In this document: in pieces, positions 24,676 through 32,975 of the stretch | How the letters are laid out: every line of letters starts with the position of its first letter | How positions within the stretch are numbered: the first letter of the stretch is position 1 | DNA from: Pseudahrensia aquimaris | GTDB lineage: Bacteria; Pseudomonadota; Alphaproteobacteria; Rhizobiales; Rhizobiaceae | Assembly: GCF_042676045.1 (NCBI RefSeq) | Contig: NZ_JBHTJV010000003.1 | Location: 744,001 to 808,000 of the forward strand | Reading direction: 5' to 3' | Length of the DNA stretch: 64,000 bases | Translations under genes and position numbers: made by a program | Notes under the pieces: model-generated | Seen by the model: the letters and a program-made list of their open reading frames with translations, nothing else | Databases searched by the model: none | What the model was told of the DNA's origin: nothing

Positions 24676-25281
24676 ATGAGCCGATACAAAACGGCGGTGG
24701 TTTGGGCAGCGCTGTTGGCGGCGATTATCGTTCCTATGGCACTGTCTGCCTTGAGCCCCCAATTAGCTTGGCGTGGCCCTGCCTACATCGTTGCAGGTTT
24801 TGCCGGCGTTTTGGGTCTTGCATTGCTGCTGCTTCAACCTTTGCTCGCAGGCAGATTTCTTCCCGGCCTTTCGCCGCTGCGCACACGCTATTTCCACCGA
24901 ATCGTTGGGAGCCTGCTGGTGTTTGCAGTGGTAGTGCACGTCGGTGGCCTATGGGTCACCACGGCGCCGGACGTAATCGACGCGCTCCTGTTTCGCTCGC
25001 CCACGCCATTCTCGGTATGGGGCGTTGTTGCGATGTGGGCGGTCTTCGCGGCTGCCTTGCTGGCAGCGACTAGAAAGCGCATCCGGTTGCGATGGAGCAC
25101 TTGGCGGCTGTCGCACGCAGGGCTGGCTTTGGTCACGGTGGTAGGCACGGTGGTTCACGCCATGCTGATCGAAGGGACAATGGAGCTGATTTCCAAGACA
25201 GTGCTGTGCGGCTTGGTTTTGATCGCAACCGGCGTGTTGCTCTTTAGTCTATGGAAGAAGGGAACGCGAAAGATCGTCTGA
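24676..25281 (+). CDS. Ferric-reductase-like transmembrane protein
   Basis: A 201-residue membrane protein with about six hydrophobic segments. The family pattern of haem-binding histidines is visible: RYFHRIVGSLLVFAVVVHVGGL and LSHAGLALVTVVGTVVHAML, which place paired His on neighbouring helices. It resembles the ferric reductase-like transmembrane domain of YedZ/MsrQ and NOX proteins, without the cytoplasmic FAD/NAD part. It probably passes electrons across the inner membrane, perhaps to the Tat-exported protein encoded just upstream; that partnership is inference from gene order. Confidence 0.8.
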   Translation: MSRYKTAVVWAALLAAIIVPMALSALSPQLAWRGPAYIVAGFAGVLGLALLLLQPLLAGRFLPGLSPLRTRYFHRIVGSLLVFAVVVHVGGLWVTTAPDVIDALLFRSPTPFSVWGVVAMWAVFAAALLAATRKRIRLRWSTWRLSHAGLALVTVVGTVVHAMLIEGTMELISKTVLCGLVLIATGVLLFSLWKKGTRKIV

Positions 25282-25413
25282 ATGGATCCTCTTCATGCGC
25301 AACCGCCCGATGCCCGTCTTCATCTCTTAGAAAGCATTCATTTGCCATTGGAAAAACCGTCGCTGGTCACTTTTTCGCGCGCCTCTTTTTGCGCCCGTGA
25401 TACAAGACTAGCC

Positions 25414-26985
25414 ATGAGTGATGAGACAACAACCAATGCGCTGGAAGTTTCGGTGTCCGAATTGTCGGGCAAGTTGAAACGTACGGTTGAAGACACGTTC
25501 GGCAATGTTCGGGTGCGTGGGGAAATCTCTGGGTTTCGCGGCCCACACTCTTCCGGTCATTCGTATTTCTCGCTGAAAGATGAGAGGGCCCGCATCGACG
25601 CGATCATCTGGCGCGGTCAGGCGGCGAAGCTGAAGCATCTGCCTGAAGAAGGACTGGAGGTCATCGCATCCGGCAAACTGACCACCTATCCGGGCCAATC
25701 AAAGTATCAGATCGTGATCGACGCGCTGGAGCCGGCGGGTGCAGGCGCGTTGATGGCTCTGTTGGAGGAACGGCGGCGCAAATTGCAGTCCGAAGGGCTG
25801 TTTGCCGAAGAGCGCAAGCAGTTGCTGCCCTATATGCCAATGGTGATCGGCGTAGTGACATCGCCAACAGGTGCCGTAATCCGCGATATTCTGCACCGGC
25901 TGGCGGACCGTTTTCCCGTCCACGTGATCGTCTGGCCCGTTCGGGTTCAGGGTGAGACTTGTGGGCGCGAGGTTGCCAATGCGGTCACGCAACTCAACAC
26001 ATTCGGCGAGAGCAACGCCCTGCCCCGCCCGGACGTCATTATCGTGGCGCGTGGTGGGGGGTCTTTGGAAGACCTTTGGGGATTTAACGACGAAGAAGCC
26101 GTGCGGGCTGTAGCCGATTCGATGATCCCAGTGATCTCTGCCGTCGGTCACGAGACCGACTGGACGCTGATCGATCATGCAGCGGACTGGCGTGCACCAA
26201 CGCCGACTGCAGCGGCAGAACGCGCCGTGCCCGTGCGTGCGGAGCTGGAAGCCCTCGTTGCCGATCTGGGCGCACGGATGCGCGGTGCCATGAGCCGCCG
26301 GATGGAAGTGGAGCGCAATGCAGTTCGCGCAGCTGCACGAGGGCTCACCAGTCCCGATATGTTGCTCGCTATGCCGCGTCGTCGGTTTGACGAAGCTGCC
26401 AGCCGTCTTGATTCAGGTCTCATGCGACGGGTGGAACGCGCACAAGACCGGTTTGGGTATGCTAGCAGCCGTATCATGCCAGATGTACTGAAACGACACT
26501 TGGACACCAGCCGCGAACGTTATTTCCGAGCGGCGAGCGACCATTCGCGCAGCCTTCAACGGGCTGTTGAGCGCTCAAAAGCGAGGTTCTTGCCGATTTC
26601 TGCACAAGTGCGACCCACATCCCTTCTGGCGCTGATGGAACGCTCGTCAAGCCGCCTTGCCCAGTCTGATCGATCGCTATCGCGTCTCTTGCCACAGGCG
26701 CTATCGGCGCGGGCGGATCGGTTGGCAAAGTCGGCTCGGCTGTTGGAAACACTATCCTACAAGGCTGTTCTTGCCCGTGGCTATGCGGTGGTGCGCGATG
26801 AAAACAACGTTCCGATCATGAGTTCAGCGGCTGTCAAAAGCGGTTCGGCCCTGCAGATCGAAATGAATGACGGAACGGTAAACGCTGTCTCTACGGGTTT
26901 GGAAAAAGTCTCATCATCATCCGCTAAGCCTGCCGAAAAGAACGTACATAGCGGTAAAACAGATGGGCAAGGCAGCCTGTTTTAG
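25414..26985 (+). CDS. xseA: Exodeoxyribonuclease VII large subunit
   Basis: A 523-residue nuclease subunit. The N-terminal OB-fold includes VRVRGEISGFRGPHSSGHSY and the catalytic region shows GVVTSPTGAVIRDILHRL, VARGGGSLEDLWGFNDEEAVRA and SAVGHETDWTLIDHAADWRAPTPTAAAE. A long helical stalk follows. The C-terminus is Ser/Lys-rich (residues about 495-523). It degrades single-stranded DNA together with XseB, which is not in the window. The ATG at 25414 is chosen because family similarity begins there; the frame is open back to 25282 without a clear ribosome site. Confidence 0.95.
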   Translation: MSDETTTNALEVSVSELSGKLKRTVEDTFGNVRVRGEISGFRGPHSSGHSYFSLKDERARIDAIIWRGQAAKLKHLPEEGLEVIASGKLTTYPGQSKYQIVIDALEPAGAGALMALLEERRRKLQSEGLFAEERKQLLPYMPMVIGVVTSPTGAVIRDILHRLADRFPVHVIVWPVRVQGETCGREVANAVTQLNTFGESNALPRPDVIIVARGGGSLEDLWGFNDEEAVRAVADSMIPVISAVGHETDWTLIDHAADWRAPTPTAAAERAVPVRAELEALVADLGARMRGAMSRRMEVERNAVRAAARGLTSPDMLLAMPRRRFDEAASRLDSGLMRRVERAQDRFGYASSRIMPDVLKRHLDTSRERYFRAASDHSRSLQRAVERSKARFLPISAQVRPTSLLALMERSSSRLAQSDRSLSRLLPQALSARADRLAKSARLLETLSYKAVLARGYAVVRDENNVPIMSSAAVKSGSALQIEMNDGTVNAVSTGLEKVSSSSAKPAEKNVHSGKTDGQGSLF

Positions 26986-27133
26986 CGCATTTTTGGCACG
27001 CAATTAGATCATGAAAACCCATGTTTCATGGGCAATTGAACGGTCTGATCAACCAATCATTCACACATTGTAAGTAACTTTCTCTCGAAGAAACGTGCCG
27101 GGTTGCACGACGAAACGGGCGAAGGTCGAGATT

Positions 27134-27796
27134 ATGGCTATCACAGCGAAAACAACTATCGTGAAAAAGGCATCTCAGGCAAAGAAGGTGTCCATCGAAA
27201 AAACAAGCCTCACACCGACAATCGACGATTTGCAGTTCACCTCGCGGCATGACCTTGAACGCGAAGTTGCCGAACTGCGCAATCTCGTAAAAGAAATGAA
27301 GCTCGGTAAGACGGTAGACGATGTTTCTGGTCTTGCTAACCGCGGCAACTTCCTCGATCAGGCCAATGCAGAATTTTCCCGCGCTCGTCGCTACGGTCAT
27401 GAACTCACACTCGTTGTGACGGACATTTTGAACCTGCAGCGCCACGGCGAAGAGCACGGCGACACGGCACCAGATCAAATCATCATGGCTGTGGCGCAAA
27501 TGTGCCTCTCCTCCAGCCGTTATGGGGTGGATGTTCTGGGCCGAATTACTGAAAACCAGATTGCAATCATGTTGCCGGAAACTCCACTGGCTGGCGGCTT
27601 GCAATTTATGTCGCGCATGCGCCGCGTGGTCACTGAGACCCCAATCATGCTGGACAACGGTTCGCAGGTGAAGCCGGGCATTAAGGTTTCTGCTGACATG
27701 CTGCGCCCTGAGGACGACAGCTTCATGGATCTCTTCCAGCGCACATGGAAGCGCACAAAGAAGAACCCTGCGACGAAAAAATCTGCCGTCGCTTAG
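27134..27796 (+). CDS. Degenerate GGDEF-domain protein
   Basis: A 220-residue soluble protein. After a basic N-terminus and a helical segment (residues about 30-60), a GGDEF-like domain runs from about 65 to 190: VSGLANRGNFLDQANAEFSRARRYGHELTLVVTDI, and GVDVLGRITENQIAIMLPET. The catalytic GG(D/E)EF is replaced by GRITENQ, so it should not make cyclic di-GMP. The C-terminus is Lys/Ala-rich. It may bind a nucleotide or partner as a regulator. Start chosen at 27134, where a purine-rich stretch precedes the ATG. Confidence 0.78.
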   Translation: MAITAKTTIVKKASQAKKVSIEKTSLTPTIDDLQFTSRHDLEREVAELRNLVKEMKLGKTVDDVSGLANRGNFLDQANAEFSRARRYGHELTLVVTDILNLQRHGEEHGDTAPDQIIMAVAQMCLSSSRYGVDVLGRITENQIAIMLPETPLAGGLQFMSRMRRVVTETPIMLDNGSQVKPGIKVSADMLRPEDDSFMDLFQRTWKRTKKNPATKKSAVA

Positions 27797-27818
27797 AACG
27801 ATCCGACTCTTTGGGAAA

Positions 27819-27895
27819 TGGTACGGCTGGACCGATTCGAACGGTCGACCTCTGGATCCACACTCCAGCGCTCTAACCAACTGAGCTACAGCCGC
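27819..27895 (-). tRNA. tRNA-His (anticodon GTG)
   Basis: A 77-base cloverleaf with encoded CCA. The anticodon stem CTGGA/TCCAG encloses the loop GTGTGGA with anticodon GTG (27861-27859), decoding CAC/CAU. The T arm is GACCG-TTCGAAT-CGGTC and the D arm carries TAGCTCAG...GG. The acceptor stem pairs GCGGCTG with CAGCCGT, including a G-U first pair. The discriminator is A73, not the usual C73, and the base before G1 is T rather than G, so there is no encoded G-1. That matches the unusual tRNA-His type known from many alphaproteobacteria. Confidence 0.96.
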
Positions 27896-27950
27896 ACATG
27901 CCTATCGTAGGCGGTGTTGGAATAGGACCAAATTGCCCCCCTTGCAAGAC

Positions 27951-27988
27951 CCGGCCTGCCCTAATTCGGCAGGCCGTTTTGCTTTTTA
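27951..27988 (+). terminator. Rho-independent terminator
   Basis: CGGCCTGCC (27952-27960) pairs with GGCAGGCCG (27968-27976), followed by TTTTGCTTTTT. It probably ends the rightward transcript from the GGDEF-like gene, about 155 bases after its stop. Confidence 0.7.
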
Positions 27989-28063
27989 TGCCGATTAACC
28001 GTGAAAGCCACATTGTTAGGCCAAGAGGTGCGTAATGCTGGATAAATCGGGCCACTCGCGGTA

Positions 28064-28079
28064 TTAACAAAGCGTTAAC
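28064..28079. promoter_or_regulatory. Candidate CtrA-binding site
   Basis: TTAA (28064-28067), seven bases, TTAAC (28075-28079): an exact match to the CtrA consensus TTAA-N7-TTAAC, 70 bases before the PdhS-like kinase. CtrA is the cell-cycle response regulator controlled by the PdhS/PleC/DivJ kinase network, so a feedback loop is plausible. Confidence 0.6.
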
Positions 28080-28148
28080 AACAGTCGGGCTGGAATTGAT
28101 GATCGCGCTTCGCGCCTCGAATTGCTCCAGCTCAAGTAACGACGAGTG

Positions 28149-31100
28149 ATGCGTATGTCGGCAAAGAAAACTTCAGCCAGCGAGTTCATCGCATTGCCCG
28201 AGATCAGAAATCATCTCGCGGCGCCCCATGCGAGCGTGCTGTTTTCTGCCGACCTTAACCAGATATTGTGGGCCAACGGCCACGGCGTCGGCCTGATCGG
28301 TGCTGCTGGTAAGGTTGATCTCAACAATTCGCCTGCCACCGCGTCTACAATGCGCCAGATCGCCGGTGCAGTAGAAAAGCTGGAAGACGTGGACCGTGCC
28401 AGCGCGGCCATGCGCATCCGTGCCGGGTTCAAAACCAAATTGCTGCCGTTCACCGTGCGGATGCTCGATCTACCAAAGACTAAAGCTCAGGGCGTTTTGC
28501 TGGTGACGGATGCGCTGTCCAACCGCCGCATCAACGCAAACGAAACGGCGCAGGCCACGGTGAAATCGCTGGACGGTGCGGTTCACGCCAGCGTCGTGTT
28601 TGACGACAAGGGAACCATTCTTGCTGCATCGGATAATTACGATGGGTTAAAATTAACCGACAGCCTGCTGGCGAATCTCGCGCCGGAGCTTTCCGCCAAT
28701 GGAGGCGCAGCGATTACGCGGCCTATCAAATCCAAGACGATGGCATATCCCGGAGACGCCTCACGGCTGCTTGAAAAGCCAGAGTTGAACCTTTTAACGC
28801 TCGGTGCGCCAACCAAACTTGCTGTTCCCAAAAACAAGCCGGTAGCCAAGAAGGCAAAATCAACATCGCAAAAATCTGCGGCGCCAAAAGCAAAAGCCGT
28901 CGCTGAACCAAAGAAAGAAGCACCCGCACCAGAAGCGCCAAAGGTAGGTGCGTTTTCTTCCAAGCGCGTCAAGCCGGGCGAGAGCGGGCCGGGCAAATGG
29001 TACTATAAGCAGACGCCGGCAGAGCCTGCGATTGAGACTGTCGACAAGCCCGAACCAGCTAAAAAGTCCGAACCAAAAAAGGCAGCTACACTCGGTAAGA
29101 AAAGCCTTCCGAAGGCAGAGCGGGAAAAAGTGGTCCCGCCAAAGCCTGCGGAAGAAAAGCCAAAGGCACCTGTTCCAACAAAGAGTGAAGAGACCGCCAA
29201 GCGTTCATCCTCGCGCACATTTGTGCAGAAGATTGAGAAAAAAGCCCCCCCTTCGCCGCAGCCAGAAACGGCGGAGGTTGAACAGAAGCCTAAGGAGAAA
29301 CCCCGCTTCGGTTTGGTGCAGGATGTCGATAACAGCGATGTTCCAAACCTCGACAGTGAGCAAGCTATACCTTCAACATCACTCTCCAGCGTTGCAGATA
29401 TGGACGATGGGAGCGACGCTTTCCGTTTCACGACCTCGGCTCGCCCCATCCGCTTTGTCTGGTCGACAGACGCCGAACAACGGTTCACGTCCGTCTCACG
29501 TGAATTGGGGCAGACGGTTGGACCCGGCTTCAGCGAGCTTGAGGGAAAAAGCTGGCGCCAGGTGAGCAATCAATATGCGATTGCCCAGCAGAACGAAATC
29601 GCTGCATTGTTGGATAAGGGTGAAACCTGGTCTGGGAAGACCGTCCTTTGGCCCATCGAGGGTAGCGATTTGCGCGTTCCAATCGACCTTGCTGGCCTGC
29701 CCACCCACGACCGTGAGCGCAAGTTTGCAGGCTTCAACGGTTTTGGAATTATCCGAACAGCCGATGCAATGGTCTATGTGCCGGAAAGTGAAACCGAAAC
29801 GAAAGAAGAAGCTCCCAAATACGGATTACCGAAAGCCACGCAAATGATCGTCCGTGGCAAAGGGTTATCAAGCGATGAGGAGAACGCCTTCAACAAGATT
29901 GGTGAAAAGCTGGGTGACGCTAGCGCTATCGGCATTCCAACAGTGGCACCTGACAACAACGCCAAGCGAAACAGTGAAACCGAAAAGCCCGCAAAGCAAA
30001 CTGAAGAAATAACGCCTTCTGCTTTTGTGGCCCGCAAGGTGCGGACGCCGGAGCATGATGTTGATACATCAATCCTCGCGCGTCTGCCAATTCCTGTTCT
30101 GGTTTATCGAGGCGAAGATCTGCTTTTTGCAAACACCAATTTTTTTGCCACTACGAAGTATAACGATCTGCAAGATCTAGCGCGAGCTGGTGGTGTGGAT
30201 GCGTTGTTTGGAGCCCATGTCTCCACAGTATCGAGCCACGATGCGCGCATTTACGACAAGGACGGCGAGTCTTTACCTGTTGTTCCAAACATTCAGCGCG
30301 TACCGTGGGACGAGCACCGCGCTATGCTTTTGACCATGCGCAAGCGCGATCCGGGCCGTGATCGATCTGACAAGGGCAATCCGGATACGCCTGAAAACTC
30401 GCATGGACCGGAGGTTCATAAAAGCTCTGGTTCGCGTAGACCTGTTTCGCTGGTAGTTCCTTCCGATCCTGTGCACCCTAAAGCGATCCCCACGGCTTCT
30501 GGAGAAACGCCATCGGCTTCAAACGTTGCGAAGCCTCCGCTGCTTAAAACTCCAGCGGGTATCGTCAACAACGTTACCCCGCTTCGTCCGCTTCGCAAGG
30601 CGTCCAATGCTGCATTTGGAAACCTTGACGCCAGTGATTTGCGCAACATTCTCGATACGGCTTCTGATGGCGTTATAGTGTTGAGCGAGGAAGGTCGTGT
30701 GCAAGCGCTCAATCGCTCTGCGGAGGCATTGTTCGATCTCAATTCTTCTGATGTGGGCGACCGCGAATTCGCAGATATGCTTGCGCCAGAAAGCCGTCAG
30801 GTGATGCTGGACTATCTTGAAAGCGTGGGTGCATCTGGCATGGCAAGTGTGCTCAATGATGGCCGGGAAGTTATCGGGCTAACGTCAAAAGGCGGCCTTG
30901 TGCCGCTCTTCATGACGATGGGCAAACTGGCGGACGGCAAAGGCCGCTGCGCCGTGCTGCGCGATATCACCCACTGGAAAAAAGTAGAAGAAGAGCTGCT
31001 GACTGCCCGCAAGGATGCCGAAGAAGCCAACCGTCAGAAAAGCGAATTTCTCGCAACTGTGAGCCATGAAATTCGAACGCCCCTCAATGCCATTATAGGC

Positions 31101-31739
31101 TTTTCCGATTTGATGATCAGCGAGAGGCTCGGCCCGATCGAGAACGAACGGTATCGTGGCTATGTGCGCGATATCAAAACATCGGGGAAGCATGTTCTCG
31201 ATCTCGTAAACGATCTGCTGGATATCACCAAGATTGAAGCCGGTCAGATGGAGATGGAATTTGCATCATGCGACTTGAACACGGTGATCGCTGAAACAGT
31301 TGCATTGACCCAGCCGCAGGCAAACAAGAACCGAGTCATCATTCGCACCAGCCTATCAGCCTCCGTCCCTAATATCGTAGCGGACGAACGCAGCTTGAAG
31401 CAGATCATTTTGAATCTGGTTTCAAACAGCATCAAATTCACAAAGCCTGGCGGCCAAGTGATCGTTTCCACGGTCTATCAAAACACCGGCGAGGTGGTCT
31501 TGCGTGTGCGTGATACTGGCGTGGGCATGAGCCGAGATGACATTGAAGTAGCGATGCAGCCATTTACACAGCTTGCCGCAAAGCCTAACGTACGAAATGA
31601 GGGAACGGGGCTTGGCCTGCCGCTAACGAAAGCGATGGTCAACGCCAACCGCGCCACATTTAATATCGAAAGTGAGCCGGACAGCGGAACGTTGGCCGAA
31701 GTCATTTTTCCCAGCCAGCGGGTGCTGGCAGATCGCTGA
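28149..31739 (+). CDS. PdhS-like cell-cycle sensor histidine kinase
   Basis: A 1196-residue cytoplasmic kinase without clear membrane segments. The N-terminal region (residues 1-200) has PAS-like features (FSADLNQILWANGHGVGLIG). A Lys/Pro/Ala-rich disordered linker follows (about 220-400), then PAS-like segments near 430-500 (RPIRFVWSTDAEQRFTSVS) and 640-720. A canonical PAS domain lies at about 826-945 (LDTASDGVIVLSEEGRVQALN). The histidine box LATVSHEIRTPLNAIIGF places the phospho-acceptor at His973; NLVSNSIKF, RDTGVGM and GTGLGLPL form the ATP-binding domain. The segment RYRGYVRDIKTSGKHVLDLVNDLLDITKIEAG is typical of the PdhS/DivJ/PleC group acting on DivK. The start may be 28149 or 28155. 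Confidence 0.85.
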   Translation: MRMSAKKTSASEFIALPEIRNHLAAPHASVLFSADLNQILWANGHGVGLIGAAGKVDLNNSPATASTMRQIAGAVEKLEDVDRASAAMRIRAGFKTKLLPFTVRMLDLPKTKAQGVLLVTDALSNRRINANETAQATVKSLDGAVHASVVFDDKGTILAASDNYDGLKLTDSLLANLAPELSANGGAAITRPIKSKTMAYPGDASRLLEKPELNLLTLGAPTKLAVPKNKPVAKKAKSTSQKSAAPKAKAVAEPKKEAPAPEAPKVGAFSSKRVKPGESGPGKWYYKQTPAEPAIETVDKPEPAKKSEPKKAATLGKKSLPKAEREKVVPPKPAEEKPKAPVPTKSEETAKRSSSRTFVQKIEKKAPPSPQPETAEVEQKPKEKPRFGLVQDVDNSDVPNLDSEQAIPSTSLSSVADMDDGSDAFRFTTSARPIRFVWSTDAEQRFTSVSRELGQTVGPGFSELEGKSWRQVSNQYAIAQQNEIAALLDKGETWSGKTVLWPIEGSDLRVPIDLAGLPTHDRERKFAGFNGFGIIRTADAMVYVPESETETKEEAPKYGLPKATQMIVRGKGLSSDEENAFNKIGEKLGDASAIGIPTVAPDNNAKRNSETEKPAKQTEEITPSAFVARKVRTPEHDVDTSILARLPIPVLVYRGEDLLFANTNFFATTKYNDLQDLARAGGVDALFGAHVSTVSSHDARIYDKDGESLPVVPNIQRVPWDEHRAMLLTMRKRDPGRDRSDKGNPDTPENSHGPEVHKSSGSRRPVSLVVPSDPVHPKAIPTASGETPSASNVAKPPLLKTPAGIVNNVTPLRPLRKASNAAFGNLDASDLRNILDTASDGVIVLSEEGRVQALNRSAEALFDLNSSDVGDREFADMLAPESRQVMLDYLESVGASGMASVLNDGREVIGLTSKGGLVPLFMTMGKLADGKGRCAVLRDITHWKKVEEELLTARKDAEEANRQKSEFLATVSHEIRTPLNAIIGFSDLMISERLGPIENERYRGYVRDIKTSGKHVLDLVNDLLDITKIEAGQMEMEFASCDLNTVIAETVALTQPQANKNRVIIRTSLSASVPNIVADERSLKQIILNLVSNSIKFTKPGGQVIVSTVYQNTGEVVLRVRDTGVGMSRDDIEVAMQPFTQLAAKPNVRNEGTGLGLPLTKAMVNANRATFNIESEPDSGTLAEVIFPSQRVLADR

Positions 31740-31758
31740 AGGCAATTATCTGAATCAA

Positions 31759-31806
31759 TTGACAAATTTCAGTCTTTGGAACTGTTATAGTTTAGAATTA
31801 TTCTAA
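31759..31806 (+). promoter_or_regulatory. Promoter with Irr-type iron control element (ICE)
   Basis: TTGACA (31759-31764) and TGTTAT (31783-31788) form a promoter with an 18-base spacer. Immediately downstream, TTAGAA-TTA-TTCTAA (31792-31806) is a perfect palindrome matching the rhizobial iron control element bound by Irr. It lies 125 bases before the iron-binding-protein gene. Confidence 0.7.
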
Positions 31807-31931
31807 GCTATTGTTTTTATTCTGTTTTTCCTTGACGAGCCATATTTGAAACCATACGCATTGGGTGTGGGCATCGCTCACAACTATGTTCTCCACGGGG
31901 CCTTTAACCCCGCAGGCTGAAGGAAACTCAA

Positions 31932-32975
31932 ATGCCAATCACTAAAACCATGCGGGCGGCCACGGCTGCCCTTTCTATGACCACGCTTCTCGGCGCGGTC
32001 CCTGCCCTTGCAGACACCGTCAACATCTACACCTATCGTGAACCAAACCTCGTGCAGCCTTTGCTGGACGCTTTCACGGAAAGCACCGGCATCAAAACGC
32101 AGGTCTTGTTCGCCAAAAAGGGTCTAGCCCAGCGCATCGCATCAGAGGGCGAGAACACGCCTGCTGATCTGATTATGACGGTCGATATTTCACGCCTGGA
32201 CAGCGCTGCAAAACTGGGCATAACCCAGCCAATCAAGCTCGATAGTGTAGAGCAAAACATTCCAGCCGAGTTCCGCGATCCGGACGGCCAATGGATTGGC
32301 CTTACTCAGCGCGCGCGTATCATTTACGCATCTAAAGAGCGCGTTAAGGAACAGGCCATCACGTATGAAGAATTGGCCGATCCAAAGTGGAAAGGTCGTA
32401 TTTGCACCCGTTCAGGCCAACACGTTTATACGATTGGTCTGGTATCTTCGATGATCGCGCATCTTGGCGAGGAAAAAGCGCAAGAGTGGCTGACGGCTGT
32501 GAAGAACAATCTTGCTCGCAAGCCCACAGGTAACGACCGCGCTCAAGTGAAGGCTATTTACGCTGGCGAGTGTGATATCGCGTTGGGAAACACCTATTAC
32601 ATGGGCAAGATGGAAACGAACGAGAAAGACCCTGAGCAGAAAGAATGGGCCTCTTCCGTGCGCTTGATTTTCCCAAACGCGGAGGGACGCGGAACCCACG
32701 TCAATCTTTCTGGTGTCCAGCTCACAAAGCACGCTCCGAATAAGGAAGCAGCTTTGAAGTTGATTGATTTTCTGGTCAGCCCTGAAGCGCAGAAAATTTA
32801 CGCCAGTTCAAACTTTGAATACCCGCTCAAGCCCGGCGTTGAGCCCGATGCACGGGTGGCTAGCTGGGGCGATTTGAAACCCGACACTTTGCCATTGTCA
32901 AAAATCGCTGAACTGCGCAAAGCGGCTTCGGAAATGGTAGACCGCGTCGGTTTCGATGACGGACCTGCCTCCTAG
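31932..32975 (+). CDS. Iron(III) ABC transporter substrate-binding protein
   Basis: A 347-residue periplasmic binding protein of the FbpA/FutA type. The signal peptide is residues about 1-27 (ending VPALA). The mature protein begins DTVNIYTYREPNLVQPLLDAF and carries the paired-tyrosine iron ligand motif LGNTYYMGKM, plus RAHARII-type and GRICTRSGQHVY segments. It delivers ferric iron to the permease encoded next. An AAGGAAA lies before the ATG. The ICE upstream suggests control by Irr. Confidence 0.92.
   Translation: MPITKTMRAATAALSMTTLLGAVPALADTVNIYTYREPNLVQPLLDAFTESTGIKTQVLFAKKGLAQRIASEGENTPADLIMTVDISRLDSAAKLGITQPIKLDSVEQNIPAEFRDPDGQWIGLTQRARIIYASKERVKEQAITYEELADPKWKGRICTRSGQHVYTIGLVSSMIAHLGEEKAQEWLTAVKNNLARKPTGNDRAQVKAIYAGECDIALGNTYYMGKMETNEKDPEQKEWASSVRLIFPNAEGRGTHVNLSGVQLTKHAPNKEAALKLIDFLVSPEAQKIYASSNFEYPLKPGVEPDARVASWGDLKPDTLPLSKIAELRKAASEMVDRVGFDDGPAS

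Noticed and set aside
27018..27032. Hairpin CCCATG-TTT-CATGGG after xseA
   Set aside because: There is no T-run on either side and the stem is short, so I do not call it a terminator.
27026..27880. Leftward 284-codon frame over the GGDEF-like gene and tRNA-His
   Set aside because: It runs through the tRNA gene on the same strand and is antisense to a recognisable domain; the composition looks like a shadow.
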